Below, piece after piece: positions 22,851 to 35,581 of a DNA stretch of 64,000 nt. Below the pieces are notes generated by a model. That model did not search any database and was not told the origin of the DNA. It worked only from the letters and a program-made list of their open reading frames with translations. The translations under genes and the position numbers were made by a program. How positions within the stretch are numbered: the stretch's first letter is position 1; each line of letters begins with the position of its first letter. The DNA is from Phlegmacium glaucopus (taxonomy: Eukaryota > Basidiomycota > Agaricomycetes > Agaricales > Cortinariaceae), in NCBI GenBank assembly GCA_015039465.1, contig MU130702.1:62001-126000 (forward strand). Direction: 5' to 3'.

Positions 22851-24567
22851 TCAGGGCTGCCATGGTGATTCGGCCTGTCCGCCCACATTTTGTGTAAGGT
22901 ACACCCCAATCCCATCTTCAGCGATATAAAAACAGTCTTCGAGCCGCACGCCAACCTGGAAGATAAATGAGCAGAAGTCATTGCTGAAGAACTTGAATTC
23001 GTTTGATCATTCTTACCTTGCCTTCAATGTAAATTCCGGGTTCATCTGAGAATGTGTGCCCAGTTCGAATCACATCATCAGTGCCACCTCGCAAGTAAGG
23101 CTGCTCATGCACCTCCAACCCGATCCCTAGAACCTCCTATGAGCCATCACCATATTGGAGTGAAGCCGGGACTCACCATGGCCTAGACGATGGGTGAAGT
23201 ATTGTGCATAACCTTGCATACTAGATCGTGCTACTGCATCAACCACGCTGGTTATAGTCCCGTCTTTAGCAGCGTTCAATGCGGCGCTCTGTGCGGTATG
23301 AACCTTTCCCCAGATGTGTAAATTTTCTTGCGGGATCTCCGAATCAGGGAGTGCCACCGTCTAGATACAGTACACAATGTGAATGGGAAAAAAGGGCATA
23401 TGTCCACTTACGCGCGTAACATCACTGTGGTACCCATGCAACGAAGCCACGCAATCAAATAGGGCAAAGTCCGCTTTCCCCAGGGACTTGTCTGTGCCGC
23501 TGCCATGAGGTAGAGCCGCGTTGTCTGTTGTTTCAATAAAAATGACCATTTTCAAATTTTCTGAGTAGAAAAGTAGAGATGGGGAACCGGACATACCGCC
23601 AAATAGTGTGAGGCATTCGCCGTCCTGGAGCCCTGCTGAAGAAAGGGCTGCAGTCATCATGCGTTGGGCTTCAGATTCTCGAATTCCTAAGTATAGTTTC
23701 TTGTGCACTTCTCGTATAGCAAGTAGAGTGGCCTGAAGTTCATAGGGAGTGTATGTAAGCATATTAGTTGTAATAAAAGCCCAGGCTACAAGTTGTGATA
23801 TGGAAAGCACATCTCACCTCATGGCCACATCGGAGAATCTCGAGTTCAGCCTTGGATTTGCGTTCACGCATTTGGGTTATTTCGAGCGGAGCGGAGTAAA
23901 TGTTTGCGTTTGAGTCGGCGTGTTGAAGACCGTCCGCTATAAACTTGCGAATACTGTTATCGACAAAGATTGTCCTTGAGCCTTGGTTTGGAAGTACAGA
24001 AATAGCTCTAGAATAAGGATCCTCGTCTTCAGCCCATTCCACGTATGTAATCTCGCTAGCATTGTTTGGGAGAGGCAACGTTTTGGCACGGGTAGCTTCG
24101 AACTATAGAGAAGGAAGCTAGCAGCCCTGGCAAGTCATTCATGGTAAACTCTTCACCTTGGGAGTCAATATTATAATATTTGCTTCCACATCCCCGTGAA
24201 TGGGGTCAAAATATGGTGTAAGGATAAACAATAGCGGACGTTCAGAAAGGAACCATTGGGTTGTAGAGAAATTTGCAAAGAATTGAGAGTTAGCACTAGG
24301 TTCCGTTATATAAGCCGACGCGTTCAGAGCATGCAACGTCTTTGCAAGGTTGATTTGACGTGTGTGGTACTCCAGACTAGGTATTGGGGTTATTCCTGCG
24401 CAATGTGACTGGTAGTCAGAATGCTGCCGTAGATTTTTCACGAGCGAACGAGATAGGAGCCATATTAAAAGGAATACTATCCCACAAACAAGTCTAGTAT
24501 AGCGGCCGCTGTAGAGGAGGTGTTGTGCCACTGGCGTTGACTTTATAGGCTGAGAGAGAGACTGCAT
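22851..24567 (-). CDS. Membrane-anchored M24 metallopeptidase (Xaa-Pro dipeptidase/aminopeptidase P-like)
   Basis: Pita-bread-fold peptidase with an N-terminal membrane anchor (YTRLVCGIVFLLIWLLSRSL, residues about 23-42), so type II topology is likely. The creatinase-like N domain follows (LAKTLHALNASAYITEP). The M24 catalytic domain keeps all five metal ligands: the two Asp in LFDCVASLHGYHSDVTR, His in THRLGHG, Glu in DEPGIYIEG and Glu in VRLEDCF. Proton-shuttle His region: NAALPHG. Start at 24567 (MQSLSQPIKSTPVAQ). The stop at 22851 follows ESPWQP. The N-terminal anchor is unlike the soluble cytosolic aminopeptidase P and suggests a secretory or vacuolar membrane location. It is divergent from the AlkB gene, with 47 bp between starts. 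Confidence 0.88.
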
Positions 24568-24614
24568 GGTAAGTGATCAGAAGAGAGGGTCGGAGATGTA
24601 AATTGACAACTTGA
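24568..24614. promoter_or_regulatory. 47-bp divergent promoter, M24 peptidase / CUE-AlkB gene
   Basis: The two start codons are only 47 bp apart, so the 5' leaders must overlap or be extremely short. No TATA element is evident. Confidence 0.45.
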
Positions 24615-26122
24615 ATGAACGACGACACTGACACCCTCATCGCTCTCGTCTCCAGTCTCTTACCACATTATACCTATACGCAGGATGCCATCCTGGATGC
24701 TCTCATACGATCTAATGGTAATGTTGAAGCCGCAGTAGAATCTTTGCAGTCTAAGAGGCCAACTAAGAAACGAAATCATGAGGTTCTTGATAGTTGGCTC
24801 AATCCTCCGGCCAAGAAAGTCTCGACGCGTAGGGATTCACCTCCTACTTCTACAATCAAATCATACGCGCCAAGTATCGCGTCAAGTTCAATGCCCTCTG
24901 TCAATTTGATGTCTATCTTGCGCCAACCTCCCCTTGATACGCCTTCCATACCATGTCGTCTCCTACCCCTTACCCTGTCAACGCCTGCATTAGTAGCAGA
25001 GCATACACCCTGTACTTTGCATCTCTCTGTTCTGCCACCAGAGCTTGCATGTAGACTGTTCTATACCATGATGGACGCGTCAAAGGAATGGAAGAGAAAC
25101 AAGTGGTGGATTGCCGACAAGGTGGTCGAAAGCCCACATCTCACTTCATTTTATGTCCGTAAAACGGACGGACTAGATAAAAATGAGGCTTGGCAAGAGA
25201 CTGCGCAATACTGGTGCGTTATCACTATGCCTTGGACGCTTGGACTGATATGTTATCGATATCTTTGCTTTGTAGGTACAATGGACGACTGACTGACCCT
25301 CCTCCTAAATTTCCATCTGAGATGGAAGAGGCTTGCGAAATTGTGGAGCGAATTGTTAATCAAGAAATGAGGAAGCGTAAGCGATTCAAGCTGGAATGGA
25401 GTAGCAGTGCCACCGGGGATGCAGATTCCCTCTGGCGAGCCAACGTCGCTGCTTCAAATCGCTATCAAGGTGGAAAGGAGAGCGTCGGCTTTCACTGCGA
25501 TCACCTAACTTATTTGGGCCCTTACCCTACAATTGCGTCTCTTAGTCTTGGTAAAAATCTATATTCCCTGCGACGAAACTGAAGCTCATGGTTCTGCTAA
25601 TTAGGCACTCGAAGGAACTTCAGCCTCCGGGAAGTCATACCGACTCATCAAAAGGGCCTTAGGAAATCTCAAACTTTCAACATCCCACTTGGACATAATT
25701 CTGTTCGTATCGGCTACCATCTTTTCTTACTTCCCTCCCTGATTCTGGGTGATCTCTCTCTATAGCTTACAATTATGCATGCTTCCTGCCAAGAAAATTT
25801 CAAACACTCAATCCCTCCTCAACAAGCTATCGATATTTTCAAACCACCATTTCCACGCGAACCTGGAGCTGCTATTGAATCTTCAAACTGTCGCATCAAT
25901 ATCACATTCCGTTTTTACCGGCCGGATTTTCGACCACCCAGTATACCTCAATGTGACTGTGGAGTCCCCACTATCCTGCGACCTGATATGAAAAATACAA
26001 TCGATGGCGAAATGGATCGATATTGGTGGACTTGCTATGCTGGCGCGCAAAATGAGGGCAAGGGATGCAAATTTTGGAAGGTAATGGACATGAAAGAGGA
26101 AGGAAGAGTACGAGTCACCTGA
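24615..26122 (+). CDS. CUE-AlkB-GRF fusion: 2-oxoglutarate/Fe(II) dioxygenase, nucleic acid dealkylase-like
   Basis: Three domains in one protein of about 430 residues. Residues about 1-45 form a CUE-like ubiquitin-binding helix bundle (IALVSSLLPHYTYTQDAILD, SNGNVEAAVESLQ). The middle is an AlkB dioxygenase: VGFHCDHLTYLGPYPTIASL holds the HxD iron ligands, SLGTRRNFSLRE follows, IMHASCQENFKHSIPP carries the distal His and SNCRINITFRFYRP holds the 2-oxoglutarate-binding Arg. The C-terminus is a GRF zinc finger (PQCDCGVPT, RYWWTCYAG, GKGCKFWK), usually a single-stranded nucleic acid binding module. The best guess is repair of alkylated DNA or RNA with ubiquitin recognition, by analogy to ALKBH2/3 and GRF proteins. 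All catalytic residues are intact. Introns lie at about 25214-25274, 25551-25604 and 25702-25767. Confidence 0.85.
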
Positions 26123-26426
26123 CTGTATTCGTTCGGGGATGGTTCATGGATTTGCGAAAAGGACGCTGGGGTATCCGATGCTTTCGGCCCTATGTACAAT
26201 CAGCTGTCAATTGCCTCCACTCTTTTTTTTACATAATCTTGTTCAAATGTATATCTAAAAAGAATTCATAATAAATTTGATTTGTCCAAATTTGGATGTT
26301 GTTACTCTATTTTTATTTTATTACAGGTCGCCGTTTTATGTCATTCATCGAAAGTAGTATGAACCCTGCATTCGAACCTTGCCAATGGGTTGAGGTTTGT
26401 GTACTCACTGCTTTCTCACCATATAT
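26123..26426. other. Intergenic region between the AlkB fusion and the MFS gene
   Basis: AT-rich spacer holding the 3' end of the dioxygenase gene and the promoter of the transporter gene. No other gene recognised. Confidence 0.5.
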
Positions 26427-28360
26427 ATGTCTTCGCAAGAAACAAGGCATCTCTTGGACGGCGGACATTCCGAAAGTTCAGCTCAAGCACAAGCCACATT
26501 TCCAAAATGTTCTCCTTTGCCGAAAGTTCAGCTCGGAATATTATGTCTCCTTCGCGTCCTTGATCCCATGAATTTCTCTCAGATTTTCCCTTATATTAAC
26601 CAGTTTTTGACTGACCTCCATGTAACAAACGATCCTTCGCAAATCGGGTTCTACAGCGGAGTGGTGGTGAGTACAGTGTCTTTCATGTTGTTCATCAATA
26701 TTCATCGCTTTTTAGGAGAGCGCCTTTGCTTTTTCACAGTTGTTATCGATCTACCCTTGGGGTTTTTTCTCGGGTATAACAAATTTTGATAATTACTCAT
26801 TGGCTGTGTGGCTAAGGCGCCTATGTTTTAGACCGCTATGGTCGGCGGCCAGTCGTTCTAGTAGGCGTCAGTGGCTTGACTATTTCAACCCTACTTTTTG
26901 GCCTTTCATCAAATCTCAGCTCTGTCATGATCTCTCGCACACTCGGTTAGTCGATGCTTTCTTAATTGATTAATGGACGCGTCATTTGACATCTTACTCA
27001 TCTGACGTTCTTACAGCTGGTTTATTCTCCGGAAACGTCGCAGTTATCCCAGTTATTCTGTCCGAAATCACAGACGAAAGTAACCAGACGCTGGCTTTCC
27101 CTTTTTTCGGATTATGGTGGCCGGTTGGGGCTATAATTGGGTACAGTCAATTTATTCCTCGCTGTACTTCGATTGCCAATTAATATTCTCGATCTTCAGA
27201 CCACTCATTGGCGGATTGTTTTCAAACCCAGCTACCCGGTACCCAAAATATTTTAATTATGAACTTTTCATGTTGCACCCCTACTTTTTGCCCTGTCTGC
27301 TGATATCGGCGTTCTCCGCTCTGGCTTTAATTGTCAGCTGGTTTTCTCTACAGGAAGTAAGTAGCATTTATCATTCAGACACACAATGATGCAGACTTAT
27401 TGTATGTTTCCTAGACTTTAAACCGTGATAAACCGAAGATCAATACTGTGTCTCAAGACTATGGTTCAACAACACAGGGATTGACAACTTTGGGCGCTTC
27501 TGAGAGTTATACCGTTGGCCAACTGCTCAGCATGCCTATCATTCGCGCACTATGCGTATCTGGTTCTACATTGAGTTTCATCTCAACTACTTTCGATGTA
27601 ATCTTTGTGCTATTCTGTTACTCCCCCGTCAAAGCGGGAGGTCTGGGTTTCTCGGTATGTCGGTCGTTTTGTCTTGGACTATTTTAACAGTTCAAATAGG
27701 CGTCTGAAATTGGAGGTGCATTGTCTGCGTCTGGTGCCATTGCTGCGTTGCTTCAAGTTTTCTTCATGCCGACAATCCTACGTCGAGTAAACCATGCAGT
27801 CATGTATCATTTCTGCATGAAACTCTGGCCATATACATTTATAGCTTTGCCTTTTTTGAATATCATCGCTGTGCGCGGATCGATTCCTGGAACTGATGAA
27901 TTGAGCTCACTTACAGTGTACATTCTTTGGATTGGCATAGCACTCGTGCTATGTGTGGCAAGGGTCGCCTTTCTTGCTTATTCGTGGGTCATTCCTACTA
28001 CGATCAAACCATATATTGAGCTGTCTAAATTCAGTATCAATATGCTCCTTGTCAAGCGTCACGTACCTAATTCCTCCTCGCTCGGTTCTACGACTGGCTT
28101 GGTCCAGTTTTCTATTTGTTTTTCTCGCACATTTGCTCCAGTACTAACAAGGTACATATCTCATGTTCCTCCAATCCATTACAACTCGGAGTACTGAACC
28201 TTTTATTTTGTGATGCAGTTGGGCTTTCGTGTTCTTAGATGATCAGCATTGGCTGTTGGGTGGATACGCCTGGGCCTTTATCTTTGCGGCGATGGGGTTT
28301 ACTGGTAGTTTGTTATCAAAAAAGGTCGTGTTGGAGAGCTCAAAGGCGTCGTCAGCATAG
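26427..28360 (+). CDS. Major facilitator superfamily transporter (DHA1-like)
   Basis: Twelve-helix transporter built from about nine exons. The N-terminus MSSQETRHLLDGGHSESSAQ precedes helix 1 (VQLGILCLLRVLDPMNFSQ). The MFS motif A between helices 2 and 3 reads YPWGFFSDRYGRRPVV once the 26776-26831 intron is removed. Later helices are clear (AGLFSGNVAVIPVILSEI, FFGLWWPVGAIIGP, PCLLISAFSALALIVSWF, GGALSASGAIAALLQVFF). The gene ends VVLESSKASSA at 28360. It resembles fungal drug/H+ antiporter-like and ZIF1-like MFS proteins; the substrate is unknown. Reading frame intact. Confidence 0.88.
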
Positions 28361-28998
28361 ACAATATACACACAAAAATAGCTGTTTGTAGGCAGTCCTT
28401 ACATAGGACCCCAAAGGCCCGTGCTGGCTGCAGTAATGGTCATTGTTTCAAGATTTTGTCCGATCCCGTTTTGGTCTAAAGTTGCATATTGCCCTTGCAC
28501 TGTGGGAGGTTTCCAAAAAAAATTAGGCCCTACCCTACATTGGATTATGGATTGAAATTCCAGAAGCCCCTTACTTTAATGGAAAAGAAATTCTCAGAGA
28601 CTTGTTGAATCCCCCAAGCTATGCACAATTTTATTTGAGGGCAAGTGCCGAGTCTGGACAGAGTGGCCGGGTTCCTGGTACTGGCCGAAATCCCAACATC
28701 TGCAGTAAACAATTATAGCTGGACACATTAATTTTGGTCTAATGTTTTGAACCTTGTAAGGTATCTATATTCGAGATGCCTCCTCGCGTTGTCCACATGA
28801 TATTATGCCGTTACGATTTTCAATTGACACTTTGGCACGTGACCGACGCGCCTGTGAATGATCTAAGATGTAGCCGTCATAACGACGTTAATATTATCTT
28901 CTGCTCCTCGCATAGTCCTCACCTTGAACTCGAGGCAAGCCATAAGCTGCAATATATTTGCGTGAGGGCTTTCATTCCTCAATTTCTGTACCGTCAAC
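28361..28998. other. Intergenic region between the MFS and M13 genes
   Basis: About 640 bp with no open frame of length, no tRNA-like fold and no repeat that I could recognise. It presumably holds the transporter 3' end and the peptidase promoter. Confidence 0.5.
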
Positions 28999-31900
28999 AT
29001 GACGGATAGGGAGGCGAGGCCGTCAACAGACGAAGGTTTGTGAGTTCAATCTGGTCAAATTTCGATGGTTGTGCTCAAAACAAGTTGTTCGGTAGAGCAT
29101 CCATTACTGAGAGATTCAACGGACAGCGTCTCTGATCATAATGCAAGGTCCTTCGGTGAACGCGTGAATACCGTTGCACAAGAACCTCTCACCCCCTTAA
29201 CGAAAACCCTACTCATTCTCGCACTTGTACTTCTTCTCATAAGCTCGGTATATCCAAAACATGCCTGTTAGGCACTTTACTTACCCAGTCTTTTTATAAG
29301 GTTTTCATTGGCTTATTTGCTGGTGCTCAACATAGATTGAGTCTCAAACATGATGGGAAAGACCGAACAATAACTATGACGGCGACTGCTACATCAGTAG
29401 TTACTTCTACTATCATCTCAACGACCACAGTTGTTCCGCCGCCAATTCCTACCAAGGCTCCCAAAGAGGTACGTTTAACGGCGCTTGCACGATATCCTCC
29501 AACGCGACCAACATCCTTGGTTTGCAGATTCCCTGTCAAGATCCCCATTGTGTCGTACTGTCTGCTTCAATCCTGTCGTCTCTCGACTCAACCCAGGACC
29601 CTTGCGAGAACTTCTATGATTTTGCCAGTAGGTGTTTGCTATAACCATCCGATAATTTTCTAATGCCGACTTGTCCTATCTAGATGGTGGCTGGCTTAAC
29701 GCTCACCCTCTGCCAGCAGACAAGGGCAGTTTCGGGAATTTTGAAGCATTGAGACAAAGGAACAAGCAGGTTATTCAAAAGATTTTGGAATCAGAATCAT
29801 CTATGGCTTCTGTGGATGACGAGATCCTTCTGAAGTTGCGAAATTTATATGTCTCTTGCATGGACGAGCAAGGGCTGGACGAGATTGGAATTGAACCTTT
29901 ATTGCATGTGGTCAAAACGATCAGGCGGCTCTACAAAGGAAATAACACTGATATTTCCGGTACCCAAAGCGACAATGACAAGGTGAAAGGCTTGACGGCT
30001 GCTGTTGCGTTCCTTCACTCCAGAGGTGGTTTCTTTCCTGACATTCTTGACGGGCATTCAATTTTGACAATTTTCTGCAGGCATTCATGCTTTGTTTTCA
30101 TTTGACATTGAGGGTGATGTAGGAGTGGACCCCAACCACATGGTCTTATGGTTTAAGCAGCCGGAATTCGGCCTTCCCTCCAAAGTAATTCAGTCTATCA
30201 TTGATTCTCGAATTACCACTGACTGTTGGTAGGAGTACTTTGAAGAAAAATCGGTCCGAAAAGCTTATCAAGCAGTCTTGGAGCGATTACTGGTGACTCT
30301 TGAAGATGCAGAAGATAGCGAAAGCCAACAAAAACGTTCGCTTCGAAGAGATTCTCCCGTCCTGGTTAACAATGAGGACTCTAACGCTTGGCCTCCATGG
30401 CCCTGGCCGCCATGGGATGGTGACGAAGACGATGGGAGCGACAAGCCTGTCAACAAGACATTAAGCGCTCACGATCTTGCCAAGGAGGTTGTGAAATTCG
30501 AGCGAAAGTTGGCTCAAGCAAGTTTGGACTTGTGCGCATTCAAATACTTGATATCCAACCGTCATGCTAATTGACTTTAGAGATATTTTGTATCAAGATC
30601 CAATTGCAACGTACAATCCCGTTCCTCTGTCCAATCTCACGGGCGCCATTCCTCAGATTCATTTCTCCACATATTTGTCGACGTTCACACCTCGTGCTTA
30701 TCCGCATAGGGTGATTACAACGTACCCAGCCTATCCAGTATCCCTATCCAACATTCTCAACGAAACTTCCTCTGAAGTGATCGAGGGTTACCTCGTCAGT
30801 CGTGCCGCTCTAGCTCTCTCTCCATACCTAGGCATGGGTACGGAGGCTTGGCAAGCGCAGCGTTCTCTCGTGGAGCTTTTAACTGGCGTTAAGAAAGGAG
30901 CCTTTGGCGATCGAGCAGAGTATTGTGTAGGCATAGTGGAAGCTAACCTAGGCTTCGCGGTCGGACGATACTTTGTCAACGAGACTTTCAAGGACCAAGC
31001 AAGGGAGAAAGGCACAAAAGTCATTACAGGTATCAATAAACTGTACCTGACGTCGCACTATTTACTAATGCCTCCTCATGAGACGTTGTGAAAGCCTTCA
31101 AATCTTCCCTCAAAAATATTGACTGGATGGATGCGAAATCCGCTGAGGCAGCGGCCGAAAAGGTGCGAAACTCTTCTACGCTTTGGATCTCTTGCTTATC
31201 ATAACGTAGGCTGATGCAATCCGCGTCAAAGTTGGATACCCAATTTCACCCAATACTGAAGACCCTCTTTCAATTGCAAGCTATTACCGCTCTGTCAGGG
31301 TGGTCAAGGACGACTTTTTCGGCAATATCCTGAACTCGGCGTTGGTATCCATTTTCTGGGATTTTTTCTTCCGTTGTCTGACGGTTGGGGATATAGATCG
31401 AGTGAATCGTTCAAAAACTGGCAGAAGCTTGGCCGACCGCGTGATTTGGATTCATGGGAGATGTATCCCTCGACCGTGAATGCTTACTTTAACCCGCCGT
31501 CAAACGAGGTGTGCTACCTTCTCGATTTGACGACTGTAGTTACCTATTTGCGTGTTTTCTTTCTCCCCTCAAGATCGTTTTTCCCGCAGGTATCCTGCAA
31601 CCACCGTTCTTTGCTAGTAGCTGGTATGAATACTTATCTATTTATCAATTCAAGGCTGACAGGTATATACATCAGGCCTGGTTATCTATCATACGGTGCC
31701 TTCGGACAAGTTGCTTCCCATGAGTTGACCGTGAGTTCATCCCATTTATGGATCATTCGACCTTGGTCTGTAGCTAAGGTTTGGTCTTAGCATGCCTTTG
31801 ACTCCGCTGGTCGACTGTATGACCAGCAAGGAAAGTTAGCGCAATGGTGGACAAACTCGACAAGTGAGGGGTTTCAAGTCAGACAGGATTGCATTATCAG

Positions 31901-32623
31901 GCAATATTCATGTATGACATCGTCCTTTGAAGTTCGACCAGAATGGTTTTGAGACATTCTCTCTTTAGCTTATACAATTGATGATGGAAACGGCGGAAAA
32001 ATCCATGTCAATGTAAGTAAATTTTCGCTATTCCAAGCCAAAGCACTGACGTTATTTTAAAGGGCAACTTGTGAGCTGTGTTCGTGGCACATAGACAGGT
32101 CGGGGTTTGACGTGTCAACATTAGGACTTCGGGAGAGAATATTGGGGATACAGGCCTTATCCAAGCGCATCGTGCATGGAAGGCTCAGTATGACGCCGCT
32201 TGGAAAGATGGCAACGAATATCATCTTCCCGGACTCAATTTCACAAGGTGATCTATTCAATGTTCTTCATGTCCAGAGCTAACTATCATGGCATATGTAG
32301 AGATCAACTATTTTTCATCTCCTTCGCACAAATATGGGCTCGAACTATAAAGCCTGCTACAGCGGTCAGTCTTGCTGACATCTTGCACCCAAGGAGCATC
32401 TGACGATGGTATCAGGTTCAACTTATTCGCACGGACTCGCATTCGCCTGCTAGATTCCGGGTTGATGGTACTGTCAGCAATATACCTGAATTCGCAGAGG
32501 CCTTCAAATGTTCCAAAGGTACGAAGGTGAGTTTTATTGTTTGCGAATGCTTTAGACATTTTACTACCCTGTGCGATGCAGTTGAATCCACCAAACGAAG
32601 ACCGATGTATATTTTGGTCATAG
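28999..32623 (+). CDS. M13 zinc metallopeptidase (neprilysin/endothelin-converting enzyme type)
   Basis: Type II membrane ectopeptidase. Starts MTDREARPSTDE. A membrane helix lies at about residue 50 (TKTLLILALVLLLISSVFIG), after which the ectodomain begins (DPCENFYDFANGGWLNAHPL). The NAYFNPPSNE motif and VFPAGILQPPFF precede the catalytic helix, which reads ASHELTHAFDSAGR once the intron within HELTH is removed. The third zinc ligand is in GENIGDTGL. The C-terminus keeps the family CxxW motif (CIFWS), with the stop at 32621-32623. About 15 introns. An unusual Trp/Pro-rich acidic insert (AWPPWPWPPWDGDEDDG) sits near residue 390. It probably cleaves small extracellular peptides; substrate unknown. 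Confidence 0.92.
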
Positions 32624-32829
32624 TTCTGACACCTCAAGCTGTTATTTATTTTGCGTATTTGTTCCGCTCTTTTTCCAAAATTACATTTATCGGTCATGCT
32701 TGAGCTCTGTGAGATGATCCTACGTGTCGGATGATGCTTGGTGGGACAAGGTTTAGGGATCAGTGGGCATTGCAATTGAGACTACAGTACCTTCAAGTCT
32801 CGCGTCTTGGTCATGTGATGAGGATACAT

Positions 32830-33645
32830 TTATAAGACTCCCTTGGTACTAGGTACATCATTCCCGCCCGTCCTTTGAATGGCTTCTCGAATGGCGAGTG
32901 CTAGTGCCTTGAACGCTGATTCCGCCCTGATCACATTTCCGGTTCAAATATGATAACCAGACAGTCACAAAATCTTCCATACCGATGGTGGTCGTTTTCC
33001 CCACGCAAGACATCAACATGCAATGTGACCCCAGAGGCGATTGCAAACGAATAGAAAATATGAGGAATCATTTCCGTCGAGAGGTCACCTATTTTTTCCC
33101 TCCGAAGGCCTAGATCTGACACACAATATGGCCGTGAGCAGATATCAATGACAGCTCGAGATAGTGCCTAAATAAAAATGTCAACGAAATGATGTATGAG
33201 AAGGAAGTAAACGATGGACTTCATCGAGAGGGGCAAATCCAGTCCCGTATCGTCTAATACCACGTACTTCGCCAAGAGCCTGTTTGAAAGCGGTGCCCAA
33301 GGCAATTGCACTGTCCTGTGAAATTGAAAAGTCAGGCCTTAAAGAATAAGCTTGGACTAATATAACATATCTGCAGTATGATGATCGTCAATCCATACAT
33401 CACCCTTGCAAGTCATTGTCAAGCATATGCCGGCATGTTTAGCGAGAGCAGTATACATCTAGGAATTGTCATAAATCACTTTTCTTCTTGGAGAATGGGA
33501 TTAATTTTACATGATCAAGGAAACCAATTCCCGTAGATATCTCTATTTTCTGCTGAACATTCGAGGATGGGGTATAGTCGAGGTCAATAAAGACCTCGAT
33601 CTGAGTTTCGTTTGTTTTGCGGGAGATGGAGGCTTGTCTGGACAT
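32830..33645 (-). CDS. HIS3: Imidazoleglycerol-phosphate dehydratase
   Basis: Sixth step of histidine biosynthesis: dehydrates imidazoleglycerol phosphate to imidazoleacetol phosphate. Mn-binding His clusters are visible: DDHHTAEDSAIALG and, across an intron, [20 protein letters not shown]. Also present are [13 protein letters not shown] and [14 protein letters not shown]. The N-terminus is [18 protein letters not shown] (ATG at 33645) and the C-terminus DVPSTKGVL with the stop at 32830. About 205 residues, normal. Five introns. The enzyme is cytosolic. It is divergent from MSS51, with 47 bp between start codons. Confidence 0.96.
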
Positions 33646-33692
33646 GGAAGGAGTGTAAACAAAGGACAACAACAAATTGGGCAGTGAAGTCA
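33646..33692. promoter_or_regulatory. 47-bp divergent promoter, HIS3 / MSS51
   Basis: Start codons of HIS3 (minus) and MSS51 (plus) are 47 bp apart, so both core promoters share or overlap this stretch. No clear TGACTCA-type (Gcn4-like) site was seen within it. Confidence 0.45.
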
Positions 33693-35333
33693 ATGACCAC
33701 CATGCTTTTGAGAGCCCGTCTGCTGTCAGTGGCCCCCCCTCGCAGGTTGACAGCAACGTCCAGGTACATATTTAACCTTTTAAATCGCTCTTCTAAATCA
33801 AAATCACCGCAAGAACCTCTTCCGTTTCTTACCGAGGATAACTTATTCCATCCTTTCTCAAAATCTCCATTTCCGGCTGTTCGTGCTAGAGGCGAAGCTA
33901 TCCAGTCTTTGGCGCCTTGTCCCGTATGCGCTTCTTCACACAATAACCTTCATCCACATACACAAGCGCAACCAAGAGCAGTCAAATTTGAATGCCCGCA
34001 CTGCGGTTGGCCAACTCATTGTTCAGATGAACATTGGAGTCATGATACTGAACATCAAAAATACTGTGCGCGATTACATGAAGCTAATGAGGACGAACAT
34101 GACCTAAGAAGTGGCAGACGAATGCGTGAATTTGAATTACCCGGTATGTAAGAAACGAAAAATTACACGCAGACTCAGATTGTTAATCTAAATATTTCCA
34201 CAGGACCACAGGGTTATGAGGAAGCCATCTCTTTTGCAAACTGGGATGTTTTTTGGTACACGCGTGGCTTCCCCTCTATGGACACAGAACGATCCCGTCG
34301 GCATGCTAGTAAACTATTGACGTATCCTATCACAATTGGAGGAACCTTGCATCAACATAGTGGCTTGACCTTAAACAATCAACGTTTGACGCCTGAAGGC
34401 AGTCGTTCACTTGCCGGTAAGAGAGCTAATCATCCTATGAGTAAAACATTATATTTAATCATCGGTTCAGCTTTACGAAGTACATTGCACGTTCCTGCAG
34501 GCGCTCCTGAAACGGAGGAGGCTGCTGTTGGAAAGCCACAAGTGCGAATATTCATTCTTGGTGCCCGAGCAGAGTCGTCACTTCCCCCGCATGTCTGGGA
34601 ACAACTTTGCATGCTGTTTCCATCTACCCATTTTCATCTGTTTTTCATTGGTCCTCAAGTATCACTTCCCAAGCCCCCAGGCACAGGAAATGCTTCATCT
34701 GAACCTGTCGCTCAAGCACAAGAACCCGAGGTACCTACAGAGAAGACGACTTATGTTCCCAATGTATATCAACCCCCAACACCTCAGCCAATTCAACGTC
34801 TGAGATCAACTCGCTCATCTCTTGAACGCTATGGGGTACCCTCATACACTGTCCCTTACACACCTCAGCTCACGATAACAGGCATGCAAGCAAACTACGC
34901 AGATGTCCACGCTCAATTCCATCATACCCTTGATCCTTACAGCGACATCTTTTTCTTCTTTTCGCCAGGGTTTGGATTCCCGTCGCCTGACTCATTTTCA
35001 GACAATGGCGAGCCACTTCTTCAAATCTCATCTCCAACTGAATGGGGCCCTGTGCTTCCTATGCTTCTTGCCAGTAAATGTTCCATTTTCGTCACAGGTT
35101 TTTCACCAACCGACGTAGAGCGCGATGTTCGGTCGCTTTCGACGGCATCAGAAGTAGCTGGTGAATTTGAATGGGTCATTACGCCAGGGCCTAACACCTT
35201 TGGGAGTGAGAAATGGGAAGTGGCCGATTTTGATCCCAGAGTAATGGTGAAAACGAACTGGGGGATTTGGGCTATTCGAGGGAAAAGTAGAGATGTCCAG
35301 GAACAAAGAAGTTATTTTTCGTTTTTATCTTGA
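33693..35333 (+). CDS. MSS51: Mitochondrial translational activator Mss51-like
   Basis: Needed in fungi for translation and assembly of cytochrome c oxidase subunit 1. The N-terminus ([20 protein letters not shown]) is a strong mitochondrial presequence. A MYND-like zinc-binding region follows ([50 protein letters not shown]). The [19 protein letters not shown] motif and the Mss51 C-terminal domain ([32 protein letters not shown]) are clear. Only one intron (34144-34202). About 525 residues. A Pro/Gln-rich insert (about 34690-34800) lengthens it relative to yeast. Confidence 0.9.
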
Positions 35334-35581
35334 CACTATCTTGAAGCACTCCGTTGGGAAACAAGCTTGGTTTGATTAATGGTTATGGGAAAATGAGAGG
35401 GAATCGATAACGAGCAACATATAGATATCCTGGTTTACCTTAAAAAATTACATGCTAGCTAATATATAGAAAGGATTCCTCCGAGCTAAATGTAATAGTG
35501 CGTTCCGGCTATGAAGACAATTGGACGGGAGTGAACATGGACATAAGAATCTGTTTAATATACTGTAACGATAGAGCAGTT

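Noticed and set aside
26272..26571. Extension of the MFS gene upstream of 26427
   Set aside because: The upstream frame is AT-rich and not protein-like; the ATG at 26427 leads straight into a normal MFS N-terminus.
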